Assembly (NCBI GenBank): GCA_029582155.1 | Contig: CM055901.1 | Coordinates: 54,728,625-54,792,624, forward strand | DNA: 64,000 nucleotides | Direction: 5' to 3' | Source: Panopea generosa | Lineage: Eukaryota > Mollusca > Bivalvia > Adapedonta > Hiatellidae | In this document: positions 46,288 to 57,512 of the stretch, in pieces | How the letters are laid out: each line of letters opens with the position of its first letter | How positions within the stretch are numbered: the stretch's first letter is position 1 | Translations under genes and position numbers: made by a program | Notes under the pieces: model-generated | Told to the model about the DNA's origin: nothing | The model's input: the letters and a program-made list of their open reading frames with translations, nothing else | Database searches by the model: none

Positions 46288-47948
46288 CTTAGATCTTTTG
46301 GTAGGTCTGTGGTTCTTGGGTATTTTGGTAGGTCTGTGGTTCTGGGATCTTTTGGTAGGTTTGTGGTTCCAGGGTATTTTGGTAAGTCTGTAGTTCTGAG
46401 ATCTTTTGGTAGGTTTGTGGTTCCGGGATCTTTTGGTAAGTTTGTGGTTCTGGGATCTTTTGGTAGGTTCTGGGATCTTTTGGTAGGTTTGTGGTTCCGG
46501 GGTATTTTGGTAAGTCTGTAGTTCTGGGATCTTTTGGTTGGTTTGTGATTCCGGGAACTTTTGGTAGGTTTGTGGTTCTGGGATCTTTTGGTAGGTCTGT
46601 GGTTCTGGGATATTTTGGTAGGTCCGTGGTTCTGAGATCTTTTTGTAGGTCCTAGTTCTGGGATCTTAGTAGGTTTGTGGTCCTGAGATCTTTTGGTAGG
46701 TTTATGGTTCTGGGATCTTTTGGTAGGTCTGTGGTTCTGTGATATTTTGGTAGGTCTGTGGTTCTGGGATCATTTAGTAGGTCTGTGGTTCGGGGATATT
46801 TTGGTAGGTCTGTGGTTCAGGGATATTTTATAAGACTGTGGTTCTGGGATATTTTGGAAGGTCTGTGTTTCTGGGATATTTTGGTAGGTCTGTGGTTCTG
46901 GGATATTTTGGTAAGTCTGTGGTTCTGGGGTATTTTGGTAGGTCTGTGGTTCTGGGATCATTTAGTAGGTCTGTGGTTCTGCTATATTTTAGCAGGTCTG
47001 TGGTTCTTAGATCATTTAGGAGGTCTGTGGTTGTGGGATCATTTAGTATGTCCGTGGTTCTGGGATCTTTTGGCAGGTCTTTGGTTCTGGGATCTTAAAG
47101 TAAGTATGTGGTTCTGGGATATTTTAGTAGGTCTGTGATTCTGGGATCATTTAGTATGTCTGTGGTTCTCGGATCATTTAGTAGGTCCATGGTTTTAGGG
47201 TATTTTGGTAAGTCAGTGGTTCTGGGATATTTTGGTAAGTCTGTGGATCTGGGATATTTTGGTAAGTCTGTGGTTCTGGGATATTTTGGTAAGTCTGTGG
47301 TTCTGGGATATTTTGGTAGGTCTGTGGTTCTGGGATCATTTGGTAGGTCTGTGATTCTGGGATCATTAAGTAGGTATGCGGTTCTAGGATCTTTTAGAAG
47401 GTCTGTGGTTTTGGGTTATTTTGGTAAGTCTGTGGTTCTGGGATGTTTTGGTAGGTCTGTGGTTCTGGGATCATTTAGTAGGTCTGTGGTTCTGGGATCA
47501 TTTGGTATGTCTGTGTTTCTGGGATCATTTAGTATGTCTGTGGTTCTGGGATATTTATGCAGGTCAGTGGCTCTGGGCTATTTTGGTAGGTCTAATGTTA
47601 CGGGATATTTTGGAAGGTCTGTGGTTTTGGGATCTTTTGTAAGATCTGTGGTTTTGGGATCTTTTAGCAGGTCTGTGAGCTTTTGGGATCTTTTAGTAAG
47701 TCTGTGGTTCTAGGGTATTTATTTAGGTCTTATGTTCTGGGATCATTTGGTATGTCTGTGATTTTGGGATCTCTTTGTAGATCTGTGGTTTTGGGATCTT
47801 TTAGCAGGTCTGTGGACTTTTGGGATCTTTAGGTAGGTCTGTGGTTCTGGGATATTTTTTAGGTCTGTGGTTTTGGGATATTTTGGTAGGTCTAGGTTTG
47901 GAATCTTTTAGTAGGTCTGTGGACTTATGGGATATTTTGGTATATCTT
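46288..47948. repeat. 27-bp minisatellite
   Basis: About 61 copies of GGTAGGTCTGTGGTTCTGGG plus AT(C/A)(A/T)TTT. The unit is nine codons, so plus-strand frames of 126 and 201 codons (period GRSVVLGYF) and minus-strand frames (period TYQNIPEPQ) appear. Copies vary at the ATATTTT/ATCTTTT/ATCATTT positions. Confidence 0.95.
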
Positions 47949-48485
47949 TGGTGACTACAGATTATTTATCAATTGTTACTGCAGATTATTTATAAATTGT
48001 CACTACAGATTATTTGTCAATTGTTACTGCAGATTATTTATAAATTGTCACTACAGATTATTTGTCAATTGTTACTGCAGATTATTTATCAGTTGTTACT
48101 GCAGATTATTTATCAATTGTTACTATAGAATATTTATCAATTGTTACTATAGAATATTTATCAATTGTTACTACAGATTATTTATCAAATGTGACTACAG
48201 ATTATTTATCATTTGTTACTATAGATTATTTATCTATTGTTACTACATGTGACTACAGATTATTTATCAAATGTGACTACAGATTATTCATCAATTGTGA
48301 CTACAGATTATTTATCTATTGTTACTACAGATTATATCAGTTGTTACTATAGATTGTTTATCTATTGTTACTACATGTGACTACGGATTATTTATCAAAT
48401 GTGACTACAGATTATTCATCAATTGTGACTACAGATTATTTATCTATTGTTACTACAGATTATTTATCAAAGTGACTATAGAGTA
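47949..48485. repeat. 24-bp minisatellite
   Basis: About 22 copies of CTACAGATTATTTATCAATT plus GTTA, with a duplicated block of about 110 bp (near 48240 and 48360). It begins within a few bases of the end of the 27-bp array. Confidence 0.94.
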
Positions 48486-49270
48486 GCTACAGATTGCACA
48501 AATGCATGTCAACTTAGTAAACCATTTATATTACCTGTTGTTTCTGTGGTCACTGATGTTGATATAATAAATACTAGAAAAACTTGAGACAGAGATTCAA
48601 ACTTAAAAACTAATGAAACGTGTTCCTGTTAACACTGTTGTAATCATCCAAGGGTGATACCATGACCTTTACTCATATACTCTGTCTTACACACTGGACG
48701 ACAGCCGAGGCCAATCAGAGTAAAGCTTTGATCTTTATGACCGATACAAAATAGAACTTCTGCTACGAGTCCAAAGTTTGGTTTGGCTGTACTTCATTTT
48801 ATAATGATCAGATGAATGTGCCATAAAAAATGTTTCATCTTGCTTCCAATACATTAATATCCCCTTCTACTAAATCTCCCTTCCCCAGGGATCTACTGCC
48901 CTCCACTGCCCATTACAACTTTTGTTTCTGTCATCTTACATTGAAATGTAATGGACTGTTCTTTAATTAAATATGGGCAACAGCATTACTCATTTGGAAG
49001 GGTGTTCTGAGAATTTCAGTGACTGAGTAGAGAATGGTGTAACATATAAACAGCAGAAGGGATATTGTCTTGACAAAAAGTCGAAATAAACAACTGGAAT
49101 TAAACAGACAGCTCTAATGTGTTCAAGGTATTATCTCGTGTTTTGCAGTTTTTGACAATTCACCTTCCATTTACATACAGTTAAGTGTTATTGATAAACA
49201 CATAATTATAAACTGTCACACTATGTACAGTGACAGTAAAGAAAATGTTTTGCAACATTAAAAGGGACCA
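48486..49270. other. unique non-coding sequence
   Basis: No feature recognised. The stretch 48640-48790 is relatively complex (CACTGGACGACAGCCGAGGC) but gives no protein-like frame. Confidence 0.45.
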
Positions 49271-49274
49271 ATTG

Positions 49275-50745
49275 TTTTATAGTTATCTTGTCTTACTTGT
49301 TGTATAAATAGTTACCTTGTATTACTTGTTGTATACATACTTACCTTGTATTACTTGTTGTATATGTAGTTACCTTGTATTACTTGTTGTATACATTGTT
49401 ACCTTGTTTTACTTGTTGTTTACATAGTAACCTTGTATTACTTGTTACATATACCTAGTTACCTTTTATTACTTATTGTATAGTTTACTTGTATAACTTG
49501 TTTTATACATAGTTACCATGTATTACTTGTTGCATATACATAGTTACCTTGTATTACTTGTTGTATACATAGTTACCTTGTATTACTTGTTGTATACATA
49601 GTTAACTTGTATTACTTGTTGTATACATAGTTACCTTGAATAACTTGTATATGTAGTTACCTTGTAATATTTGTTGTATACATAGTTAACTTGTTTTACT
49701 TGTTGTATACATAGTTAACTTGTATAACTTGCTGTATACATAGTAAACTTGTATTACTTATTGTATACATAGTTACCCTGTATTACTTGTTGTATACATA
49801 GTTACATTGTATTACTTGTTGTATACATAGTTACCTTGTATTACTTATTGTATAGTTATCTTGTATTACTTGTTGTAAACATAGTTACCTTGTATTACTT
49901 GTTGTATACATAGTTACCTTGTATTACTTGTTGTATACATAGTTACCTTGTATTACTTGTTGTTTATGTAGTAACCTTGTATTACTTGTTGTATACATAG
50001 TTACCTTGTATTACTTGTTGTATACATAGTTACCTTGTATAACTTGTTGTATACATAGTTGCCTTGTATTACTTGTTGTATACATGGTAACCTTGTATTA
50101 CTTGTTGTATACGTAGTTACCTTGTATTACTTGTTGTATACATAGTTACCTTGTATTACTTGTTGTATACATAGTAACCTTGTATTACTTGTTGTATACA
50201 TAGTTATCTTGTATTACTTGTTGTATACATAGTTGCCTTGCATTACTTGCTGTATACATAGTTACCTTGTATTACTTGTTGTTTATGTAGTAACCTTGTA
50301 TTACTTGTTGTATACATAGTTACCTTGTATTACTTGTTGTATACATAGTTACCTTGTATAACTTGTTGTATACATAGTTGCCTTGTATTACTTGTTGTAT
50401 ACATGGTAACCTTGTATTACTTGTTGTATACGTAGTTACCTTGTATTACTTGTTGTATACATAGTTACCTTGTATTACTTGTTGTATACATAGTAACCTT
50501 GTATTACTTGTTGTATACATAGTTACCTTGTATAACTTGTTGTATACATAGTTGCCTTGTATTACTTGTTGTATACATGGTAACCTTGTATTACTTGTTG
50601 TATTCGTAGTTACCTTGTATTACTTGCTGTATACATAGTTACCTTGTATTACTTGTTGTATACATAGTAACCTTGTATTACTTGTTGTATATATAGTTAC
50701 CTTGTATTACTTGTTGTATACATAGTTGCCTTGCATTACTTGCTG
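49275..50745. repeat. 29-bp minisatellite with 319-bp higher-order repeat
   Basis: About 50 copies of GTTACCTTGTATTACTTGTT plus GTATACATA. Diagnostic variants recur 319 bp apart (11 units): GTTTATGTAGTAACC at 49962 and 50281, and TACATGGTAACC at 50081 and 50400. A further partial copy is at 50574 (174 bp, 6 units). The right part was made by recent block duplication. Confidence 0.95.
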
Positions 50746-50796
50746 TAAAGTTAACTTGTATTATATGGATTAAATATGCAGATCTAGCTTATGCCC

Positions 50797-52440
50797 TTGA
50801 TATTCAACACACCAGAGTGGTGTCTGGTCAAACCTATGGCTTGGTAATTTAACTCCCTAGAATGACCACTGGTCCAACCTATGCCTTGGTGATTTAACTC
50901 CCTAGAGTGGCCATTGGTCCAGCCAATGCCTTGGTGATTTAACTCCCTAGAATGACCACTGGTCCAACCTATGCCTTGGTGATTTAACTCCCTAGAGTGG
51001 CCACTGGTCCAGCCTATGCCTTGGTGATTTAACTTCCTAAAGCAGCCACTGGTCCAACCTATGCCTTGGTGATTTAACTCCCTAGAGTGACCACTGGTCC
51101 AGCCAATGCTTTGGTGATTTAACTCCCTAGAGTGACCACTGGTCCAGCCAATGCTTTGGTGATTTAATTCCCTAGAATGACCACTGGTCCAACCAATGCC
51201 TTGGTGATTTAACTCCCTAGAGTGGCCACTGGTCCAACCTATGCCTTGGTGATTCAACTCCCTAGAGTGGCCACTGGTCCAGCCTATGCCTTGGTGATTT
51301 AACTCCCTAGAATGACCACTGGTCCAACCTATGCCTTGGTGATTTAACTCCCTAGAATGACCACTGGTCCAACCAATGCCTTGGTGATTTAACTCCCTAG
51401 AGTGGCCAATGGTCAAGCCTATGCCTTGGTGATTTAACTCCCTAGAGTGGCCACTGGTCCAGCCAATGCCTTGGTGATTTAACTCCCTAGAGCGACCACT
51501 GGTCCAACCTATGCCTTGGTGATTCAACTCCCTTAAGTGGCCACTGGTCCAGCCTATGCCTTGGTGATTTAACTCCCTTAAGTGGCCACTGGTCCAACCT
51601 ATGCCTTGGTGATTCAACTCCCTTAAGTGGCCACTGGTCCAACCTATGCCTTGGTGATTTAACTCCCTAGAGTGGCCACTGGTCCAGCCAATGCCTTGGT
51701 GATTTAACTCCCTAGAGCGACCACTGGTCCAACCTATGCCTTGGTGATTCAACTCCCTTAAGTGGCCACTGGTCCAACCTATGCCTTGGTGATTTAACTC
51801 CCTTAAGTGGCCACTGGTCCAACCTATGCCTTGGTGATTCAACTCCCTTAAGTGGCCACTGGTCCAACCAATGCCTTGGTGATTTAACTCCCTAGAATGA
51901 CCACTGGTCCAACCAGTGCCTTGGTGATTTAACTCCCTAGAGTGACCACTGGTCCAGCCTATGCCTTGGTGATTTAACTCCCTTAAGTGGCCACTGGTCC
52001 AACCTATGCCTTGGTGATTCAACTCCCTTTAGTGGCCACTGGTCCAACCTATTCCTTGGTGATTTAACTCCCTAGAGCGACCACTGGTCCAACCTATGCC
52101 TTGGTGATTCAACTCCCTTAAGTGGCCACTGGTCCAACCTATGCCTTGGTGATTTAACTCCCTAGAGCGACCACTGGTCCAATCTATGCCTTGGTGATTC
52201 AACTCCCTTAAGTGGCCACTGGTCCAACCTATGCCTTGGTGATTCAACTCCCTTAAGTGACCACTGGTCCAGCCTATGCCTTGGTGATTTAACTCCCCAG
52301 AGTGACCACTGGTCCAACCTATGCCTTGGTGATTTAACTCCCCAGAGTGACCACTTGTCCAACATATGCCTTTGTGATTTAACTCCTTGGAGCGATCTAT
52401 TGGTCCAACCTATGCCTTGGTGATTTAACTGGTCCAACCT
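50797..52440. repeat. 45-bp minisatellite
   Basis: About 36 copies of a unit containing GTGATTTAACTCCCTAGAGT, GGCCACTGGTCCAACCTATG and CCTTG. On the minus strand the unit reads NHQGIGWTSGHSREL and gives frames of 412 codons (50784-52022) and 72 codons. Third-position changes do not stand out from the rest, and no splice or start context surrounds it. Confidence 0.95.
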
Positions 52441-52444
52441 GTAT

Positions 52445-52984
52445 TCTTGACTATCAACTCCACAGTGCATGTCTGCATGTACAACCATTGTCCTCGAAAT
52501 TCAACTACTTTCCCTGACACTCTCTAATTATAAACAATGGCGACAAAGCAGATCCAACTGAAATTAGAAAATTTAATTATTATTATAAAAACATTTCTGA
52601 CCCGCTGCCAACATCACATTAGAGAGTTGTAAAACTCACTAAGGTCCTTGATATTCTGACTTCAAACAATACAAACATAAATGAAAACCACATTTTAGTT
52701 CTCTGAGTTTTTGCTAAAATTCATATTATCAGACATTGGGATTCCTATGTACATTAAAATAATTATCCATCAAATTTGATAAAAAAAAGCTAGTGGCTCA
52801 CTGAGGCGTTCCGAATAGCGTTGGCATTTACAGTGGCATTTCAATTTCACCAAGGAATTTGGCTACCAATTCTATTAATGTTGTATTAAAATTTTCCTTT
52901 TGATGTCATGTAATAGCTCCCGATGATGGAATGGAATATTAAATGAACACACTGTCAAAACAATTTTTAGACATTTTGATGTAT
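52445..52984. other. non-coding sequence
   Basis: No feature recognised. It would be intron or 3' flank of the candidate exon to its right. Confidence 0.45.
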
Positions 52985-53110
52985 AATTTAGAAATTTCTT
53001 AATGTTTTGAATCGTTTCCAAGAATTAATCTCCAAGAAATTGGTAAAAGTGAGAATGACTCTCATCTTCGGTGGCTTACGTTTTAACACATCAGTTAGAT
53101 TTATAATTAC

Positions 53111-53226
53111 CTGTGATATTATTTCGGGGAACCAGGCACCTCCGCAGACTGGTATAAAGAATATTACCACAGTAACTGTCTTGGTCCATTTTAGGTGTTT
53201 GAATACATTTTCTTGAATAGTCTCAC
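53111..53226 (-). CDS. candidate exon of a rhodopsin-family GPCR (TM6 region)
   Basis: A 116-nt minus-strand segment between a strong acceptor (TTTCTCTCTCTCTCAGCAG, exon from 53226 or 53229) and a donor (ATATCACAG|GTAATT, GT at 53109-53110). It encodes ETIQENVFKHLKWTKTV, then TVVIFFIPVCGGAWFPEIIS. A basic KHLKWTK ahead of a hydrophobic helix with C-x(3)-W-F-P resembles the end of intracellular loop 3 and TM6 of class A receptors (FxxCWxP). If the donor is skipped the frame continues to 52988 through RVILTFTNFLEINSW, which looks like TM7 up to the NSxxNP position, but the NPxxY is not present. The acceptor's pyrimidine tract merges into the CAGGG microsatellite. No other receptor exon was found in the window. 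It could be one exon of a gene extending beyond, or a relic. Confidence 0.42.
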
Positions 53227-53227
53227 C

Positions 53228-53360
53228 TGCTGAGAGAGAGAGAAAGTCACAGACAGACAGAAAGACAGACAGACAGGCAGGGCAGGGCAGTGCAGGGCAG
53301 GGCAGGGCAGGGCAGGGCAGGGCAGGGCAGGGCAGGGCAAGGCAGGGCAGGGCAGGCAAT
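53228..53360. repeat. GA/CAGA tract and (CAGGG)n microsatellite
   Basis: A purine-rich GAGAGAGA and CAGACAGA stretch (53231-53276) runs into about 16 copies of GGGCA (53277-53354). The plus strand has repeated G3 runs separated by CA, a strong G-quadruplex pattern. Confidence 0.93.
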
Positions 53361-53427
53361 ATTTATTCCTTTGTAGATATACCTTGGCATAGTTAATAAT
53401 AAATGTTATCAAATAAAAGTTGCTTAA

Positions 53428-53660
53428 CCCTTTACTTCATATAGACACCATTTGACACCTCTAATGTAGACGTCTTTGGACACCTAATATAGAAGGCTTT
53501 TGAATTATTGGGTGAATTATGTTTCTATTAACTGACAGAGTGGAAAACAGTGCAGGAAGTGTTCAGATTGCTCGTTACGAGCAATCTGAACTCTTCCTGC
53601 ACTGTTTTCAAAGGCCTTCTGTGATTGGTGCAGGAAAACGCGTATCTATGGAGTAAAGGG
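53428..53660 (+). mobile_element. piggyBac-like MITE, copy 4 (best preserved)
   Basis: 233 bp between TTAA (53424-53427) and TTAA (53661-53664). Begins CCCTTTACTTCATATAGAC and ends CTATGGAGTAAAGGG. The central inverted repeat is near perfect: AGTGTTCAGATTGCTCGT and ACGAGCAATCTGAACTCT, within flanking CAGTGCAGGAAG / CTTCCTGCACTG, forming a stem of about 30 bp. Confidence 0.9.
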
Positions 53661-53664
53661 TTAA

Positions 53665-54469
53665 AAATTAAAACATCTGTCACAGTAGTTAAACTTTACA
53701 AACCAATAAATTCTTAAAATTTTATTCAAGTCATTGAGTTAAAAGCTATAAAAACACATTAAAATAAATTGTGTATTTACACATTTGAATACAGCAACAA
53801 CAATTTGCCCGCGATTTATGATAGTCGAGTCCTCAGGGGTTACAAGATGATGGTGTTTGTGATGATGTAAACATAGCAAAACCTGCTGATATTCACTGTG
53901 CTGGGTGTGTAAAAAACCTCCTAACATCATTATTACAGCAATAATCATACAGTATCAATGTTACATCACCAAATATAATTGACTCAAACTGCTCGCTGGA
54001 TTTTCAGTTTACCTATGGCGCTGCAGGGCATGTAATTTGATGAATTTTCATAGCAATTCAAAGTGGAACTGCAGCAAACTGCAGAAAATGGCTTCACTGC
54101 TCCTCTCATCTCTAATTGTGTAATTTTATAAAAGACAAAAATTAAAATTACGTCAATCTGGTTGTTATATATCTTTGCACTGCAACACTCGTAAACGGCA
54201 CCTGGGCTCTCTAAGGGTGCAGGCGGTAGGGAAAGGGTTGATACCATTTAATCTTGCATATGTTCATGTCTGGAATTATTGTAACTTTATTAACAGTAGA
54301 TGATGGCATTATGACAGTTTTCCCACAATAAGTTTGTTGATATGCTCTGTGTGACCTTTGAAGTAATTCGTGTTAACCACATTTTTGTCCCAGAGGACGG
54401 CACCTCCAAGCCCTGAGCTTAGCTTATTCAGTTTAAGTGTTGAATATTTTTTATATATGAGGTTAAAGG
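53665..54469. other. unique non-coding sequence
   Basis: No gene recognised. On the minus strand 54002-54110 lies between an acceptor-like and a donor-like site (CGCCATAG|GTAAACTG), with an open but unrecognised frame. Evidence is too weak for an exon call. Confidence 0.4.
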
Positions 54470-54722
54470 GTCCTTTGTGGCTGAGTGGTCTAAGGTGCCA
54501 TCTCAAGATCACTTACCTCTCAACGCAAAGGTTTTAGGTTCGAGTCCTGCTCGCTTCAAAAACTTTATGTAAGAAAGTTTCCAGTTACTTTCGGAAGGAC
54601 GGTGGTTCTTCTCAGTCTGACTCAGTCTGAGGTCTTCCTCAACCATTAAAACTGGATATGCCATATATAACCTGAAATGTGTTGAACATGGCTTAAACCC
54701 CATTCAAAAAAAAATAAATAAA
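54470..54722 (+). mobile_element. SINE family A, copy 3
   Basis: tRNA-Leu/Ser-like head (TTTGTGGCTGAGTGGTCTAAG A box, AGGTTCGAGTCC B box), conserved body AACTTTATGTAAGAAAG, GGAAGGACGGTGGTTCTTCT. Tail TGCCATATATAACCTG, AAATGTGTTGAACATGG, then an A-rich end. This tail is the closest match to the 29-bp satellite at 22651-23834. Confidence 0.85.
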
Positions 54723-55019
54723 GTAGAAATCACAGACAGTTGTGCTAATAAGTTTGAACCAAATTTGGACAGTTTTAATAATTTGATTGATATTTTTAAT
54801 AATCTCAAGCGGGGATGCAGGGAACATAATTGTGCTTATTCACTGCATTGGTTGAACACCTATAAATAAACTTTTATTTCATATCATTTTGTTAATATTG
54901 TTTATTTATATACATTTCACTGAGAACATCAGTTAATGAGTGTTTCATTAGTATTATTGAGGACATTTCCAAAGTACTTGTTAGAATTGTCGATGCGATC
55001 AGTCAGGTGACATACGGTT
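54723..55019. other. AT-rich non-coding sequence
   Basis: No feature recognised. Confidence 0.5.
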
Positions 55020-55130
55020 CTTTGTGTTGCATGCACATGACTTCTTCTCTGAAACTGCTTGACAGATTTTCACAAAATATGGTGTGACACAATCTTACAT
55101 GAAGCTCTTTCAAGGCATGAACCTGGGGTA
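55020..55130 (+). repeat. dispersed repeat flanking the 43-bp array
   Basis: CTTCTTCTCTGAAACTGC, TTGACAGATTTTCACAAAAT, TACATGAAGCTCTTTCAAGG and CATGAACCTGGGGT match in order the repeat at 9746-9910. Its last part is the start of the tandem unit that follows. Confidence 0.6.
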
Positions 55131-56268
55131 AAGACTAAGGAAACATGTTTGTCCAAGACATGGCCCTGGGGTCAAGACTAAGGATACATGTTTGTCCAAG
55201 ACATGGCCCTGGGGTCAAGACTAAGGATACATGTTTGTCCAAGAGATGGCCCTGGGGTCAAGACTAAGGATACAAGTTTGTCCAAGGCATGACCCTGGGG
55301 TCAAGACTAAGGATACAAGTTTGTCCAAGGCATGACCCTGGGATCAAGACTAAGGATACAAGTTTGTCCAAGGCATGATCCTGGGTTCAAGACTAAGGAT
55401 ACAAGTTTGTCCAAGGCATGACCCTGGGGTCAAGACTAAGGATACAGGTTTGTTCAAGGCATGACCCTGGGGTCAAGACTAAGGATTCACGTTTGTCCAA
55501 GGCATGGCCCTGAGGTCAAGACTAAGGATACAAGTTTGTCCAAGGCATGACCATGGGGTCAAGACTAAGGATACAGGTTTGTTCAAGGCATGACCCTGGG
55601 GTCAAAACTAAGGATACGAGTTTGTCCAAGGCATCGACTTTGGGTCAAGACTAATGATACAAGTTTGTCCAAGGCATGGCCTTGGGGTCAAGACTAAGGA
55701 TACAGGTTTATTCAAGGCATGACCCTGGGGTCAAGACTAAGGATACAAGTTTGTTCAAGGCATGACCCTGGGGTCAAGACTAAGGATACAGGTTTGTTCA
55801 AGGCATGACCCTGGGGTCAAGACTAAGGATACGAGTTTGTTCAAGGCATGACCCTGGGGTCAAGACTTAGGATACAGGTTTGTTCAAGGCATGACCCTGG
55901 TGTCAAGACTTAGGATACGAGTTTGTCCAAGGCATGACCCTGGGGTCAAGACTAAGGATACAAGTTTGTCCAAGGCATGACCCTGGGGTCAAGACTAAGG
56001 ATACAGGTTTGTTCTAGGCATGACCCTGGGGTCAAGACTAAGGATACACGTTTGTCCAAGGCATGACCCTGGGGTCAAGACTAAGGATACAGGTTTGTTC
56101 AAGGCATGACCCTGGGGTCAAGACTAAGGATACAGGTTTGTTCAAGGCATGACCCTGGGGGTCAAGACTAAGGATACAGGTTTGTCCAAGGTATGACCTT
56201 TTGGTCAAGACTAAGGATGCAGGTTTGTTCAAGGCATGGCCCTGGGGTCAAGACTAAGGATACAAGTG
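55115..56268. repeat. 43-bp minisatellite
   Basis: About 27 copies of AAGGCATGACCCTGGGGTCA, AGACTAAGGATAC and A(A/G)GTTTGT(C/T)C. The first units are the most diverged and merge with the dispersed repeat on the left. Confidence 0.95.
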
Positions 56269-57512
56269 ATAATGAAATATAAGAGATGTTTATGATCAAT
56301 GATATGGAAATGGAGACAATCGTGATAATGAAATATAAGGGAGATGTTTAAGATCTGTGATATGGGAATAGAAGCAAGTGCGATAATGAAATATAAGGGA
56401 GATGTTTAATCTGTGTTATGGGAATGGAGACAACTGTGCTAATGAAATATAAGAGATGTTTATGATCTATGATATGGAAATGGAGACAATCGTGATAATG
56501 AAATATAAGGGAGATGTTTAAGATCTGTGTTATGGGTATGGGAATGGAGACAATGATGATTATGAAATATAAGGGAGATGTTTAAGATCTGTGATATGGA
56601 AATGGAGACAACTGTGATAATGAAATATATGTGATGTTTAAGATCTGTTATAAGGGAATGGAGACAATTGTGATAATAAAATATAAGGGAGATGTTTAAG
56701 ATCTGTGATATGGGAATGGAGACAATGATGATAATGAAATATAAGGGAGGTGTTTAATATCTATGATATGGGAATGGAGACAACTGTGATAATGAAATAT
56801 AAGGGAGATGTTTAAGTTCTGTGATATGGGAATGGAGACAACTGTGATAAAAGAATATAAGGGTGATGTTTAATATATCTCTGATATGGGAATGAAGACA
56901 ACTGTGATAATGAAATATAAGAGATGTTTAAGATCTGTGATATGGGAATGGAGACAGTTGTGATAATGAAATATAAGGGAGATGTTAAAGATCTGTGATA
57001 TGGGAATGGGCATCGAGACAATGATGATAATGAAATATAAGGGAGATGTTTAAGATCTGTGATATGGGAATTGAGACAATGATGATAATGAAATATAAGG
57101 GAGGTGTTTAATATCTATGATATGGGAATGGAGACAACTGTGATAATGAAATATAAGGGAGATGTTTAAGTTCTGTGATATGGGAATGGAGACAACTGTG
57201 ATAAAAGAATATAAGGGTGATGTTTAATATATCTCTGATATGGGAATGAAGACAACTGTGATAATGAAATATAAGAGATGTTTAAGATCTGTGATATGGG
57301 AATGGAGACAGTTGTGATAATGAAATATAAGGGAGATGTTAAAGATCTGTGATATGGGAATGGGCATCGAGACAATGATGATAATGAAATATAAGGGAGA
57401 TGTTTAAGATCTGTGATATGGGAATTGAGACAACTGTGATAATGCAATATAAGGGAGATGTTTAAGATCTGTGATATGGGTATGGGAATGGAGACAATGG
57501 TGATAACAAAGA
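56269..57512. repeat. 58-bp minisatellite with 354-bp duplication
   Basis: About 21 copies of GATAATGAAATATAAGGG, AGATGTTTAAGATCTGTG and ATATGGGAATGGAGACAACT. A 354-bp block around 56745-57098 is repeated almost exactly at 57099-57450, with shared private variants (GGGAGGTGTTTAATATC, AAGGGTGATGTTTAATATAT). The array abuts the 43-bp array with no spacer. Confidence 0.95.

Noticed and set aside
50784-52022. 412-codon minus-strand frame as a real gene
   Set aside because: Repeat by-product of a 45-bp unit, with no gene signals. Kept only as a low-interest finding.
54002-54110. Third minus-strand exon candidate
   Set aside because: Acceptor- and donor-like sites flank an open frame, but the protein is unrecognised, cysteine-rich by chance composition, and the acceptor lacks a good pyrimidine tract.
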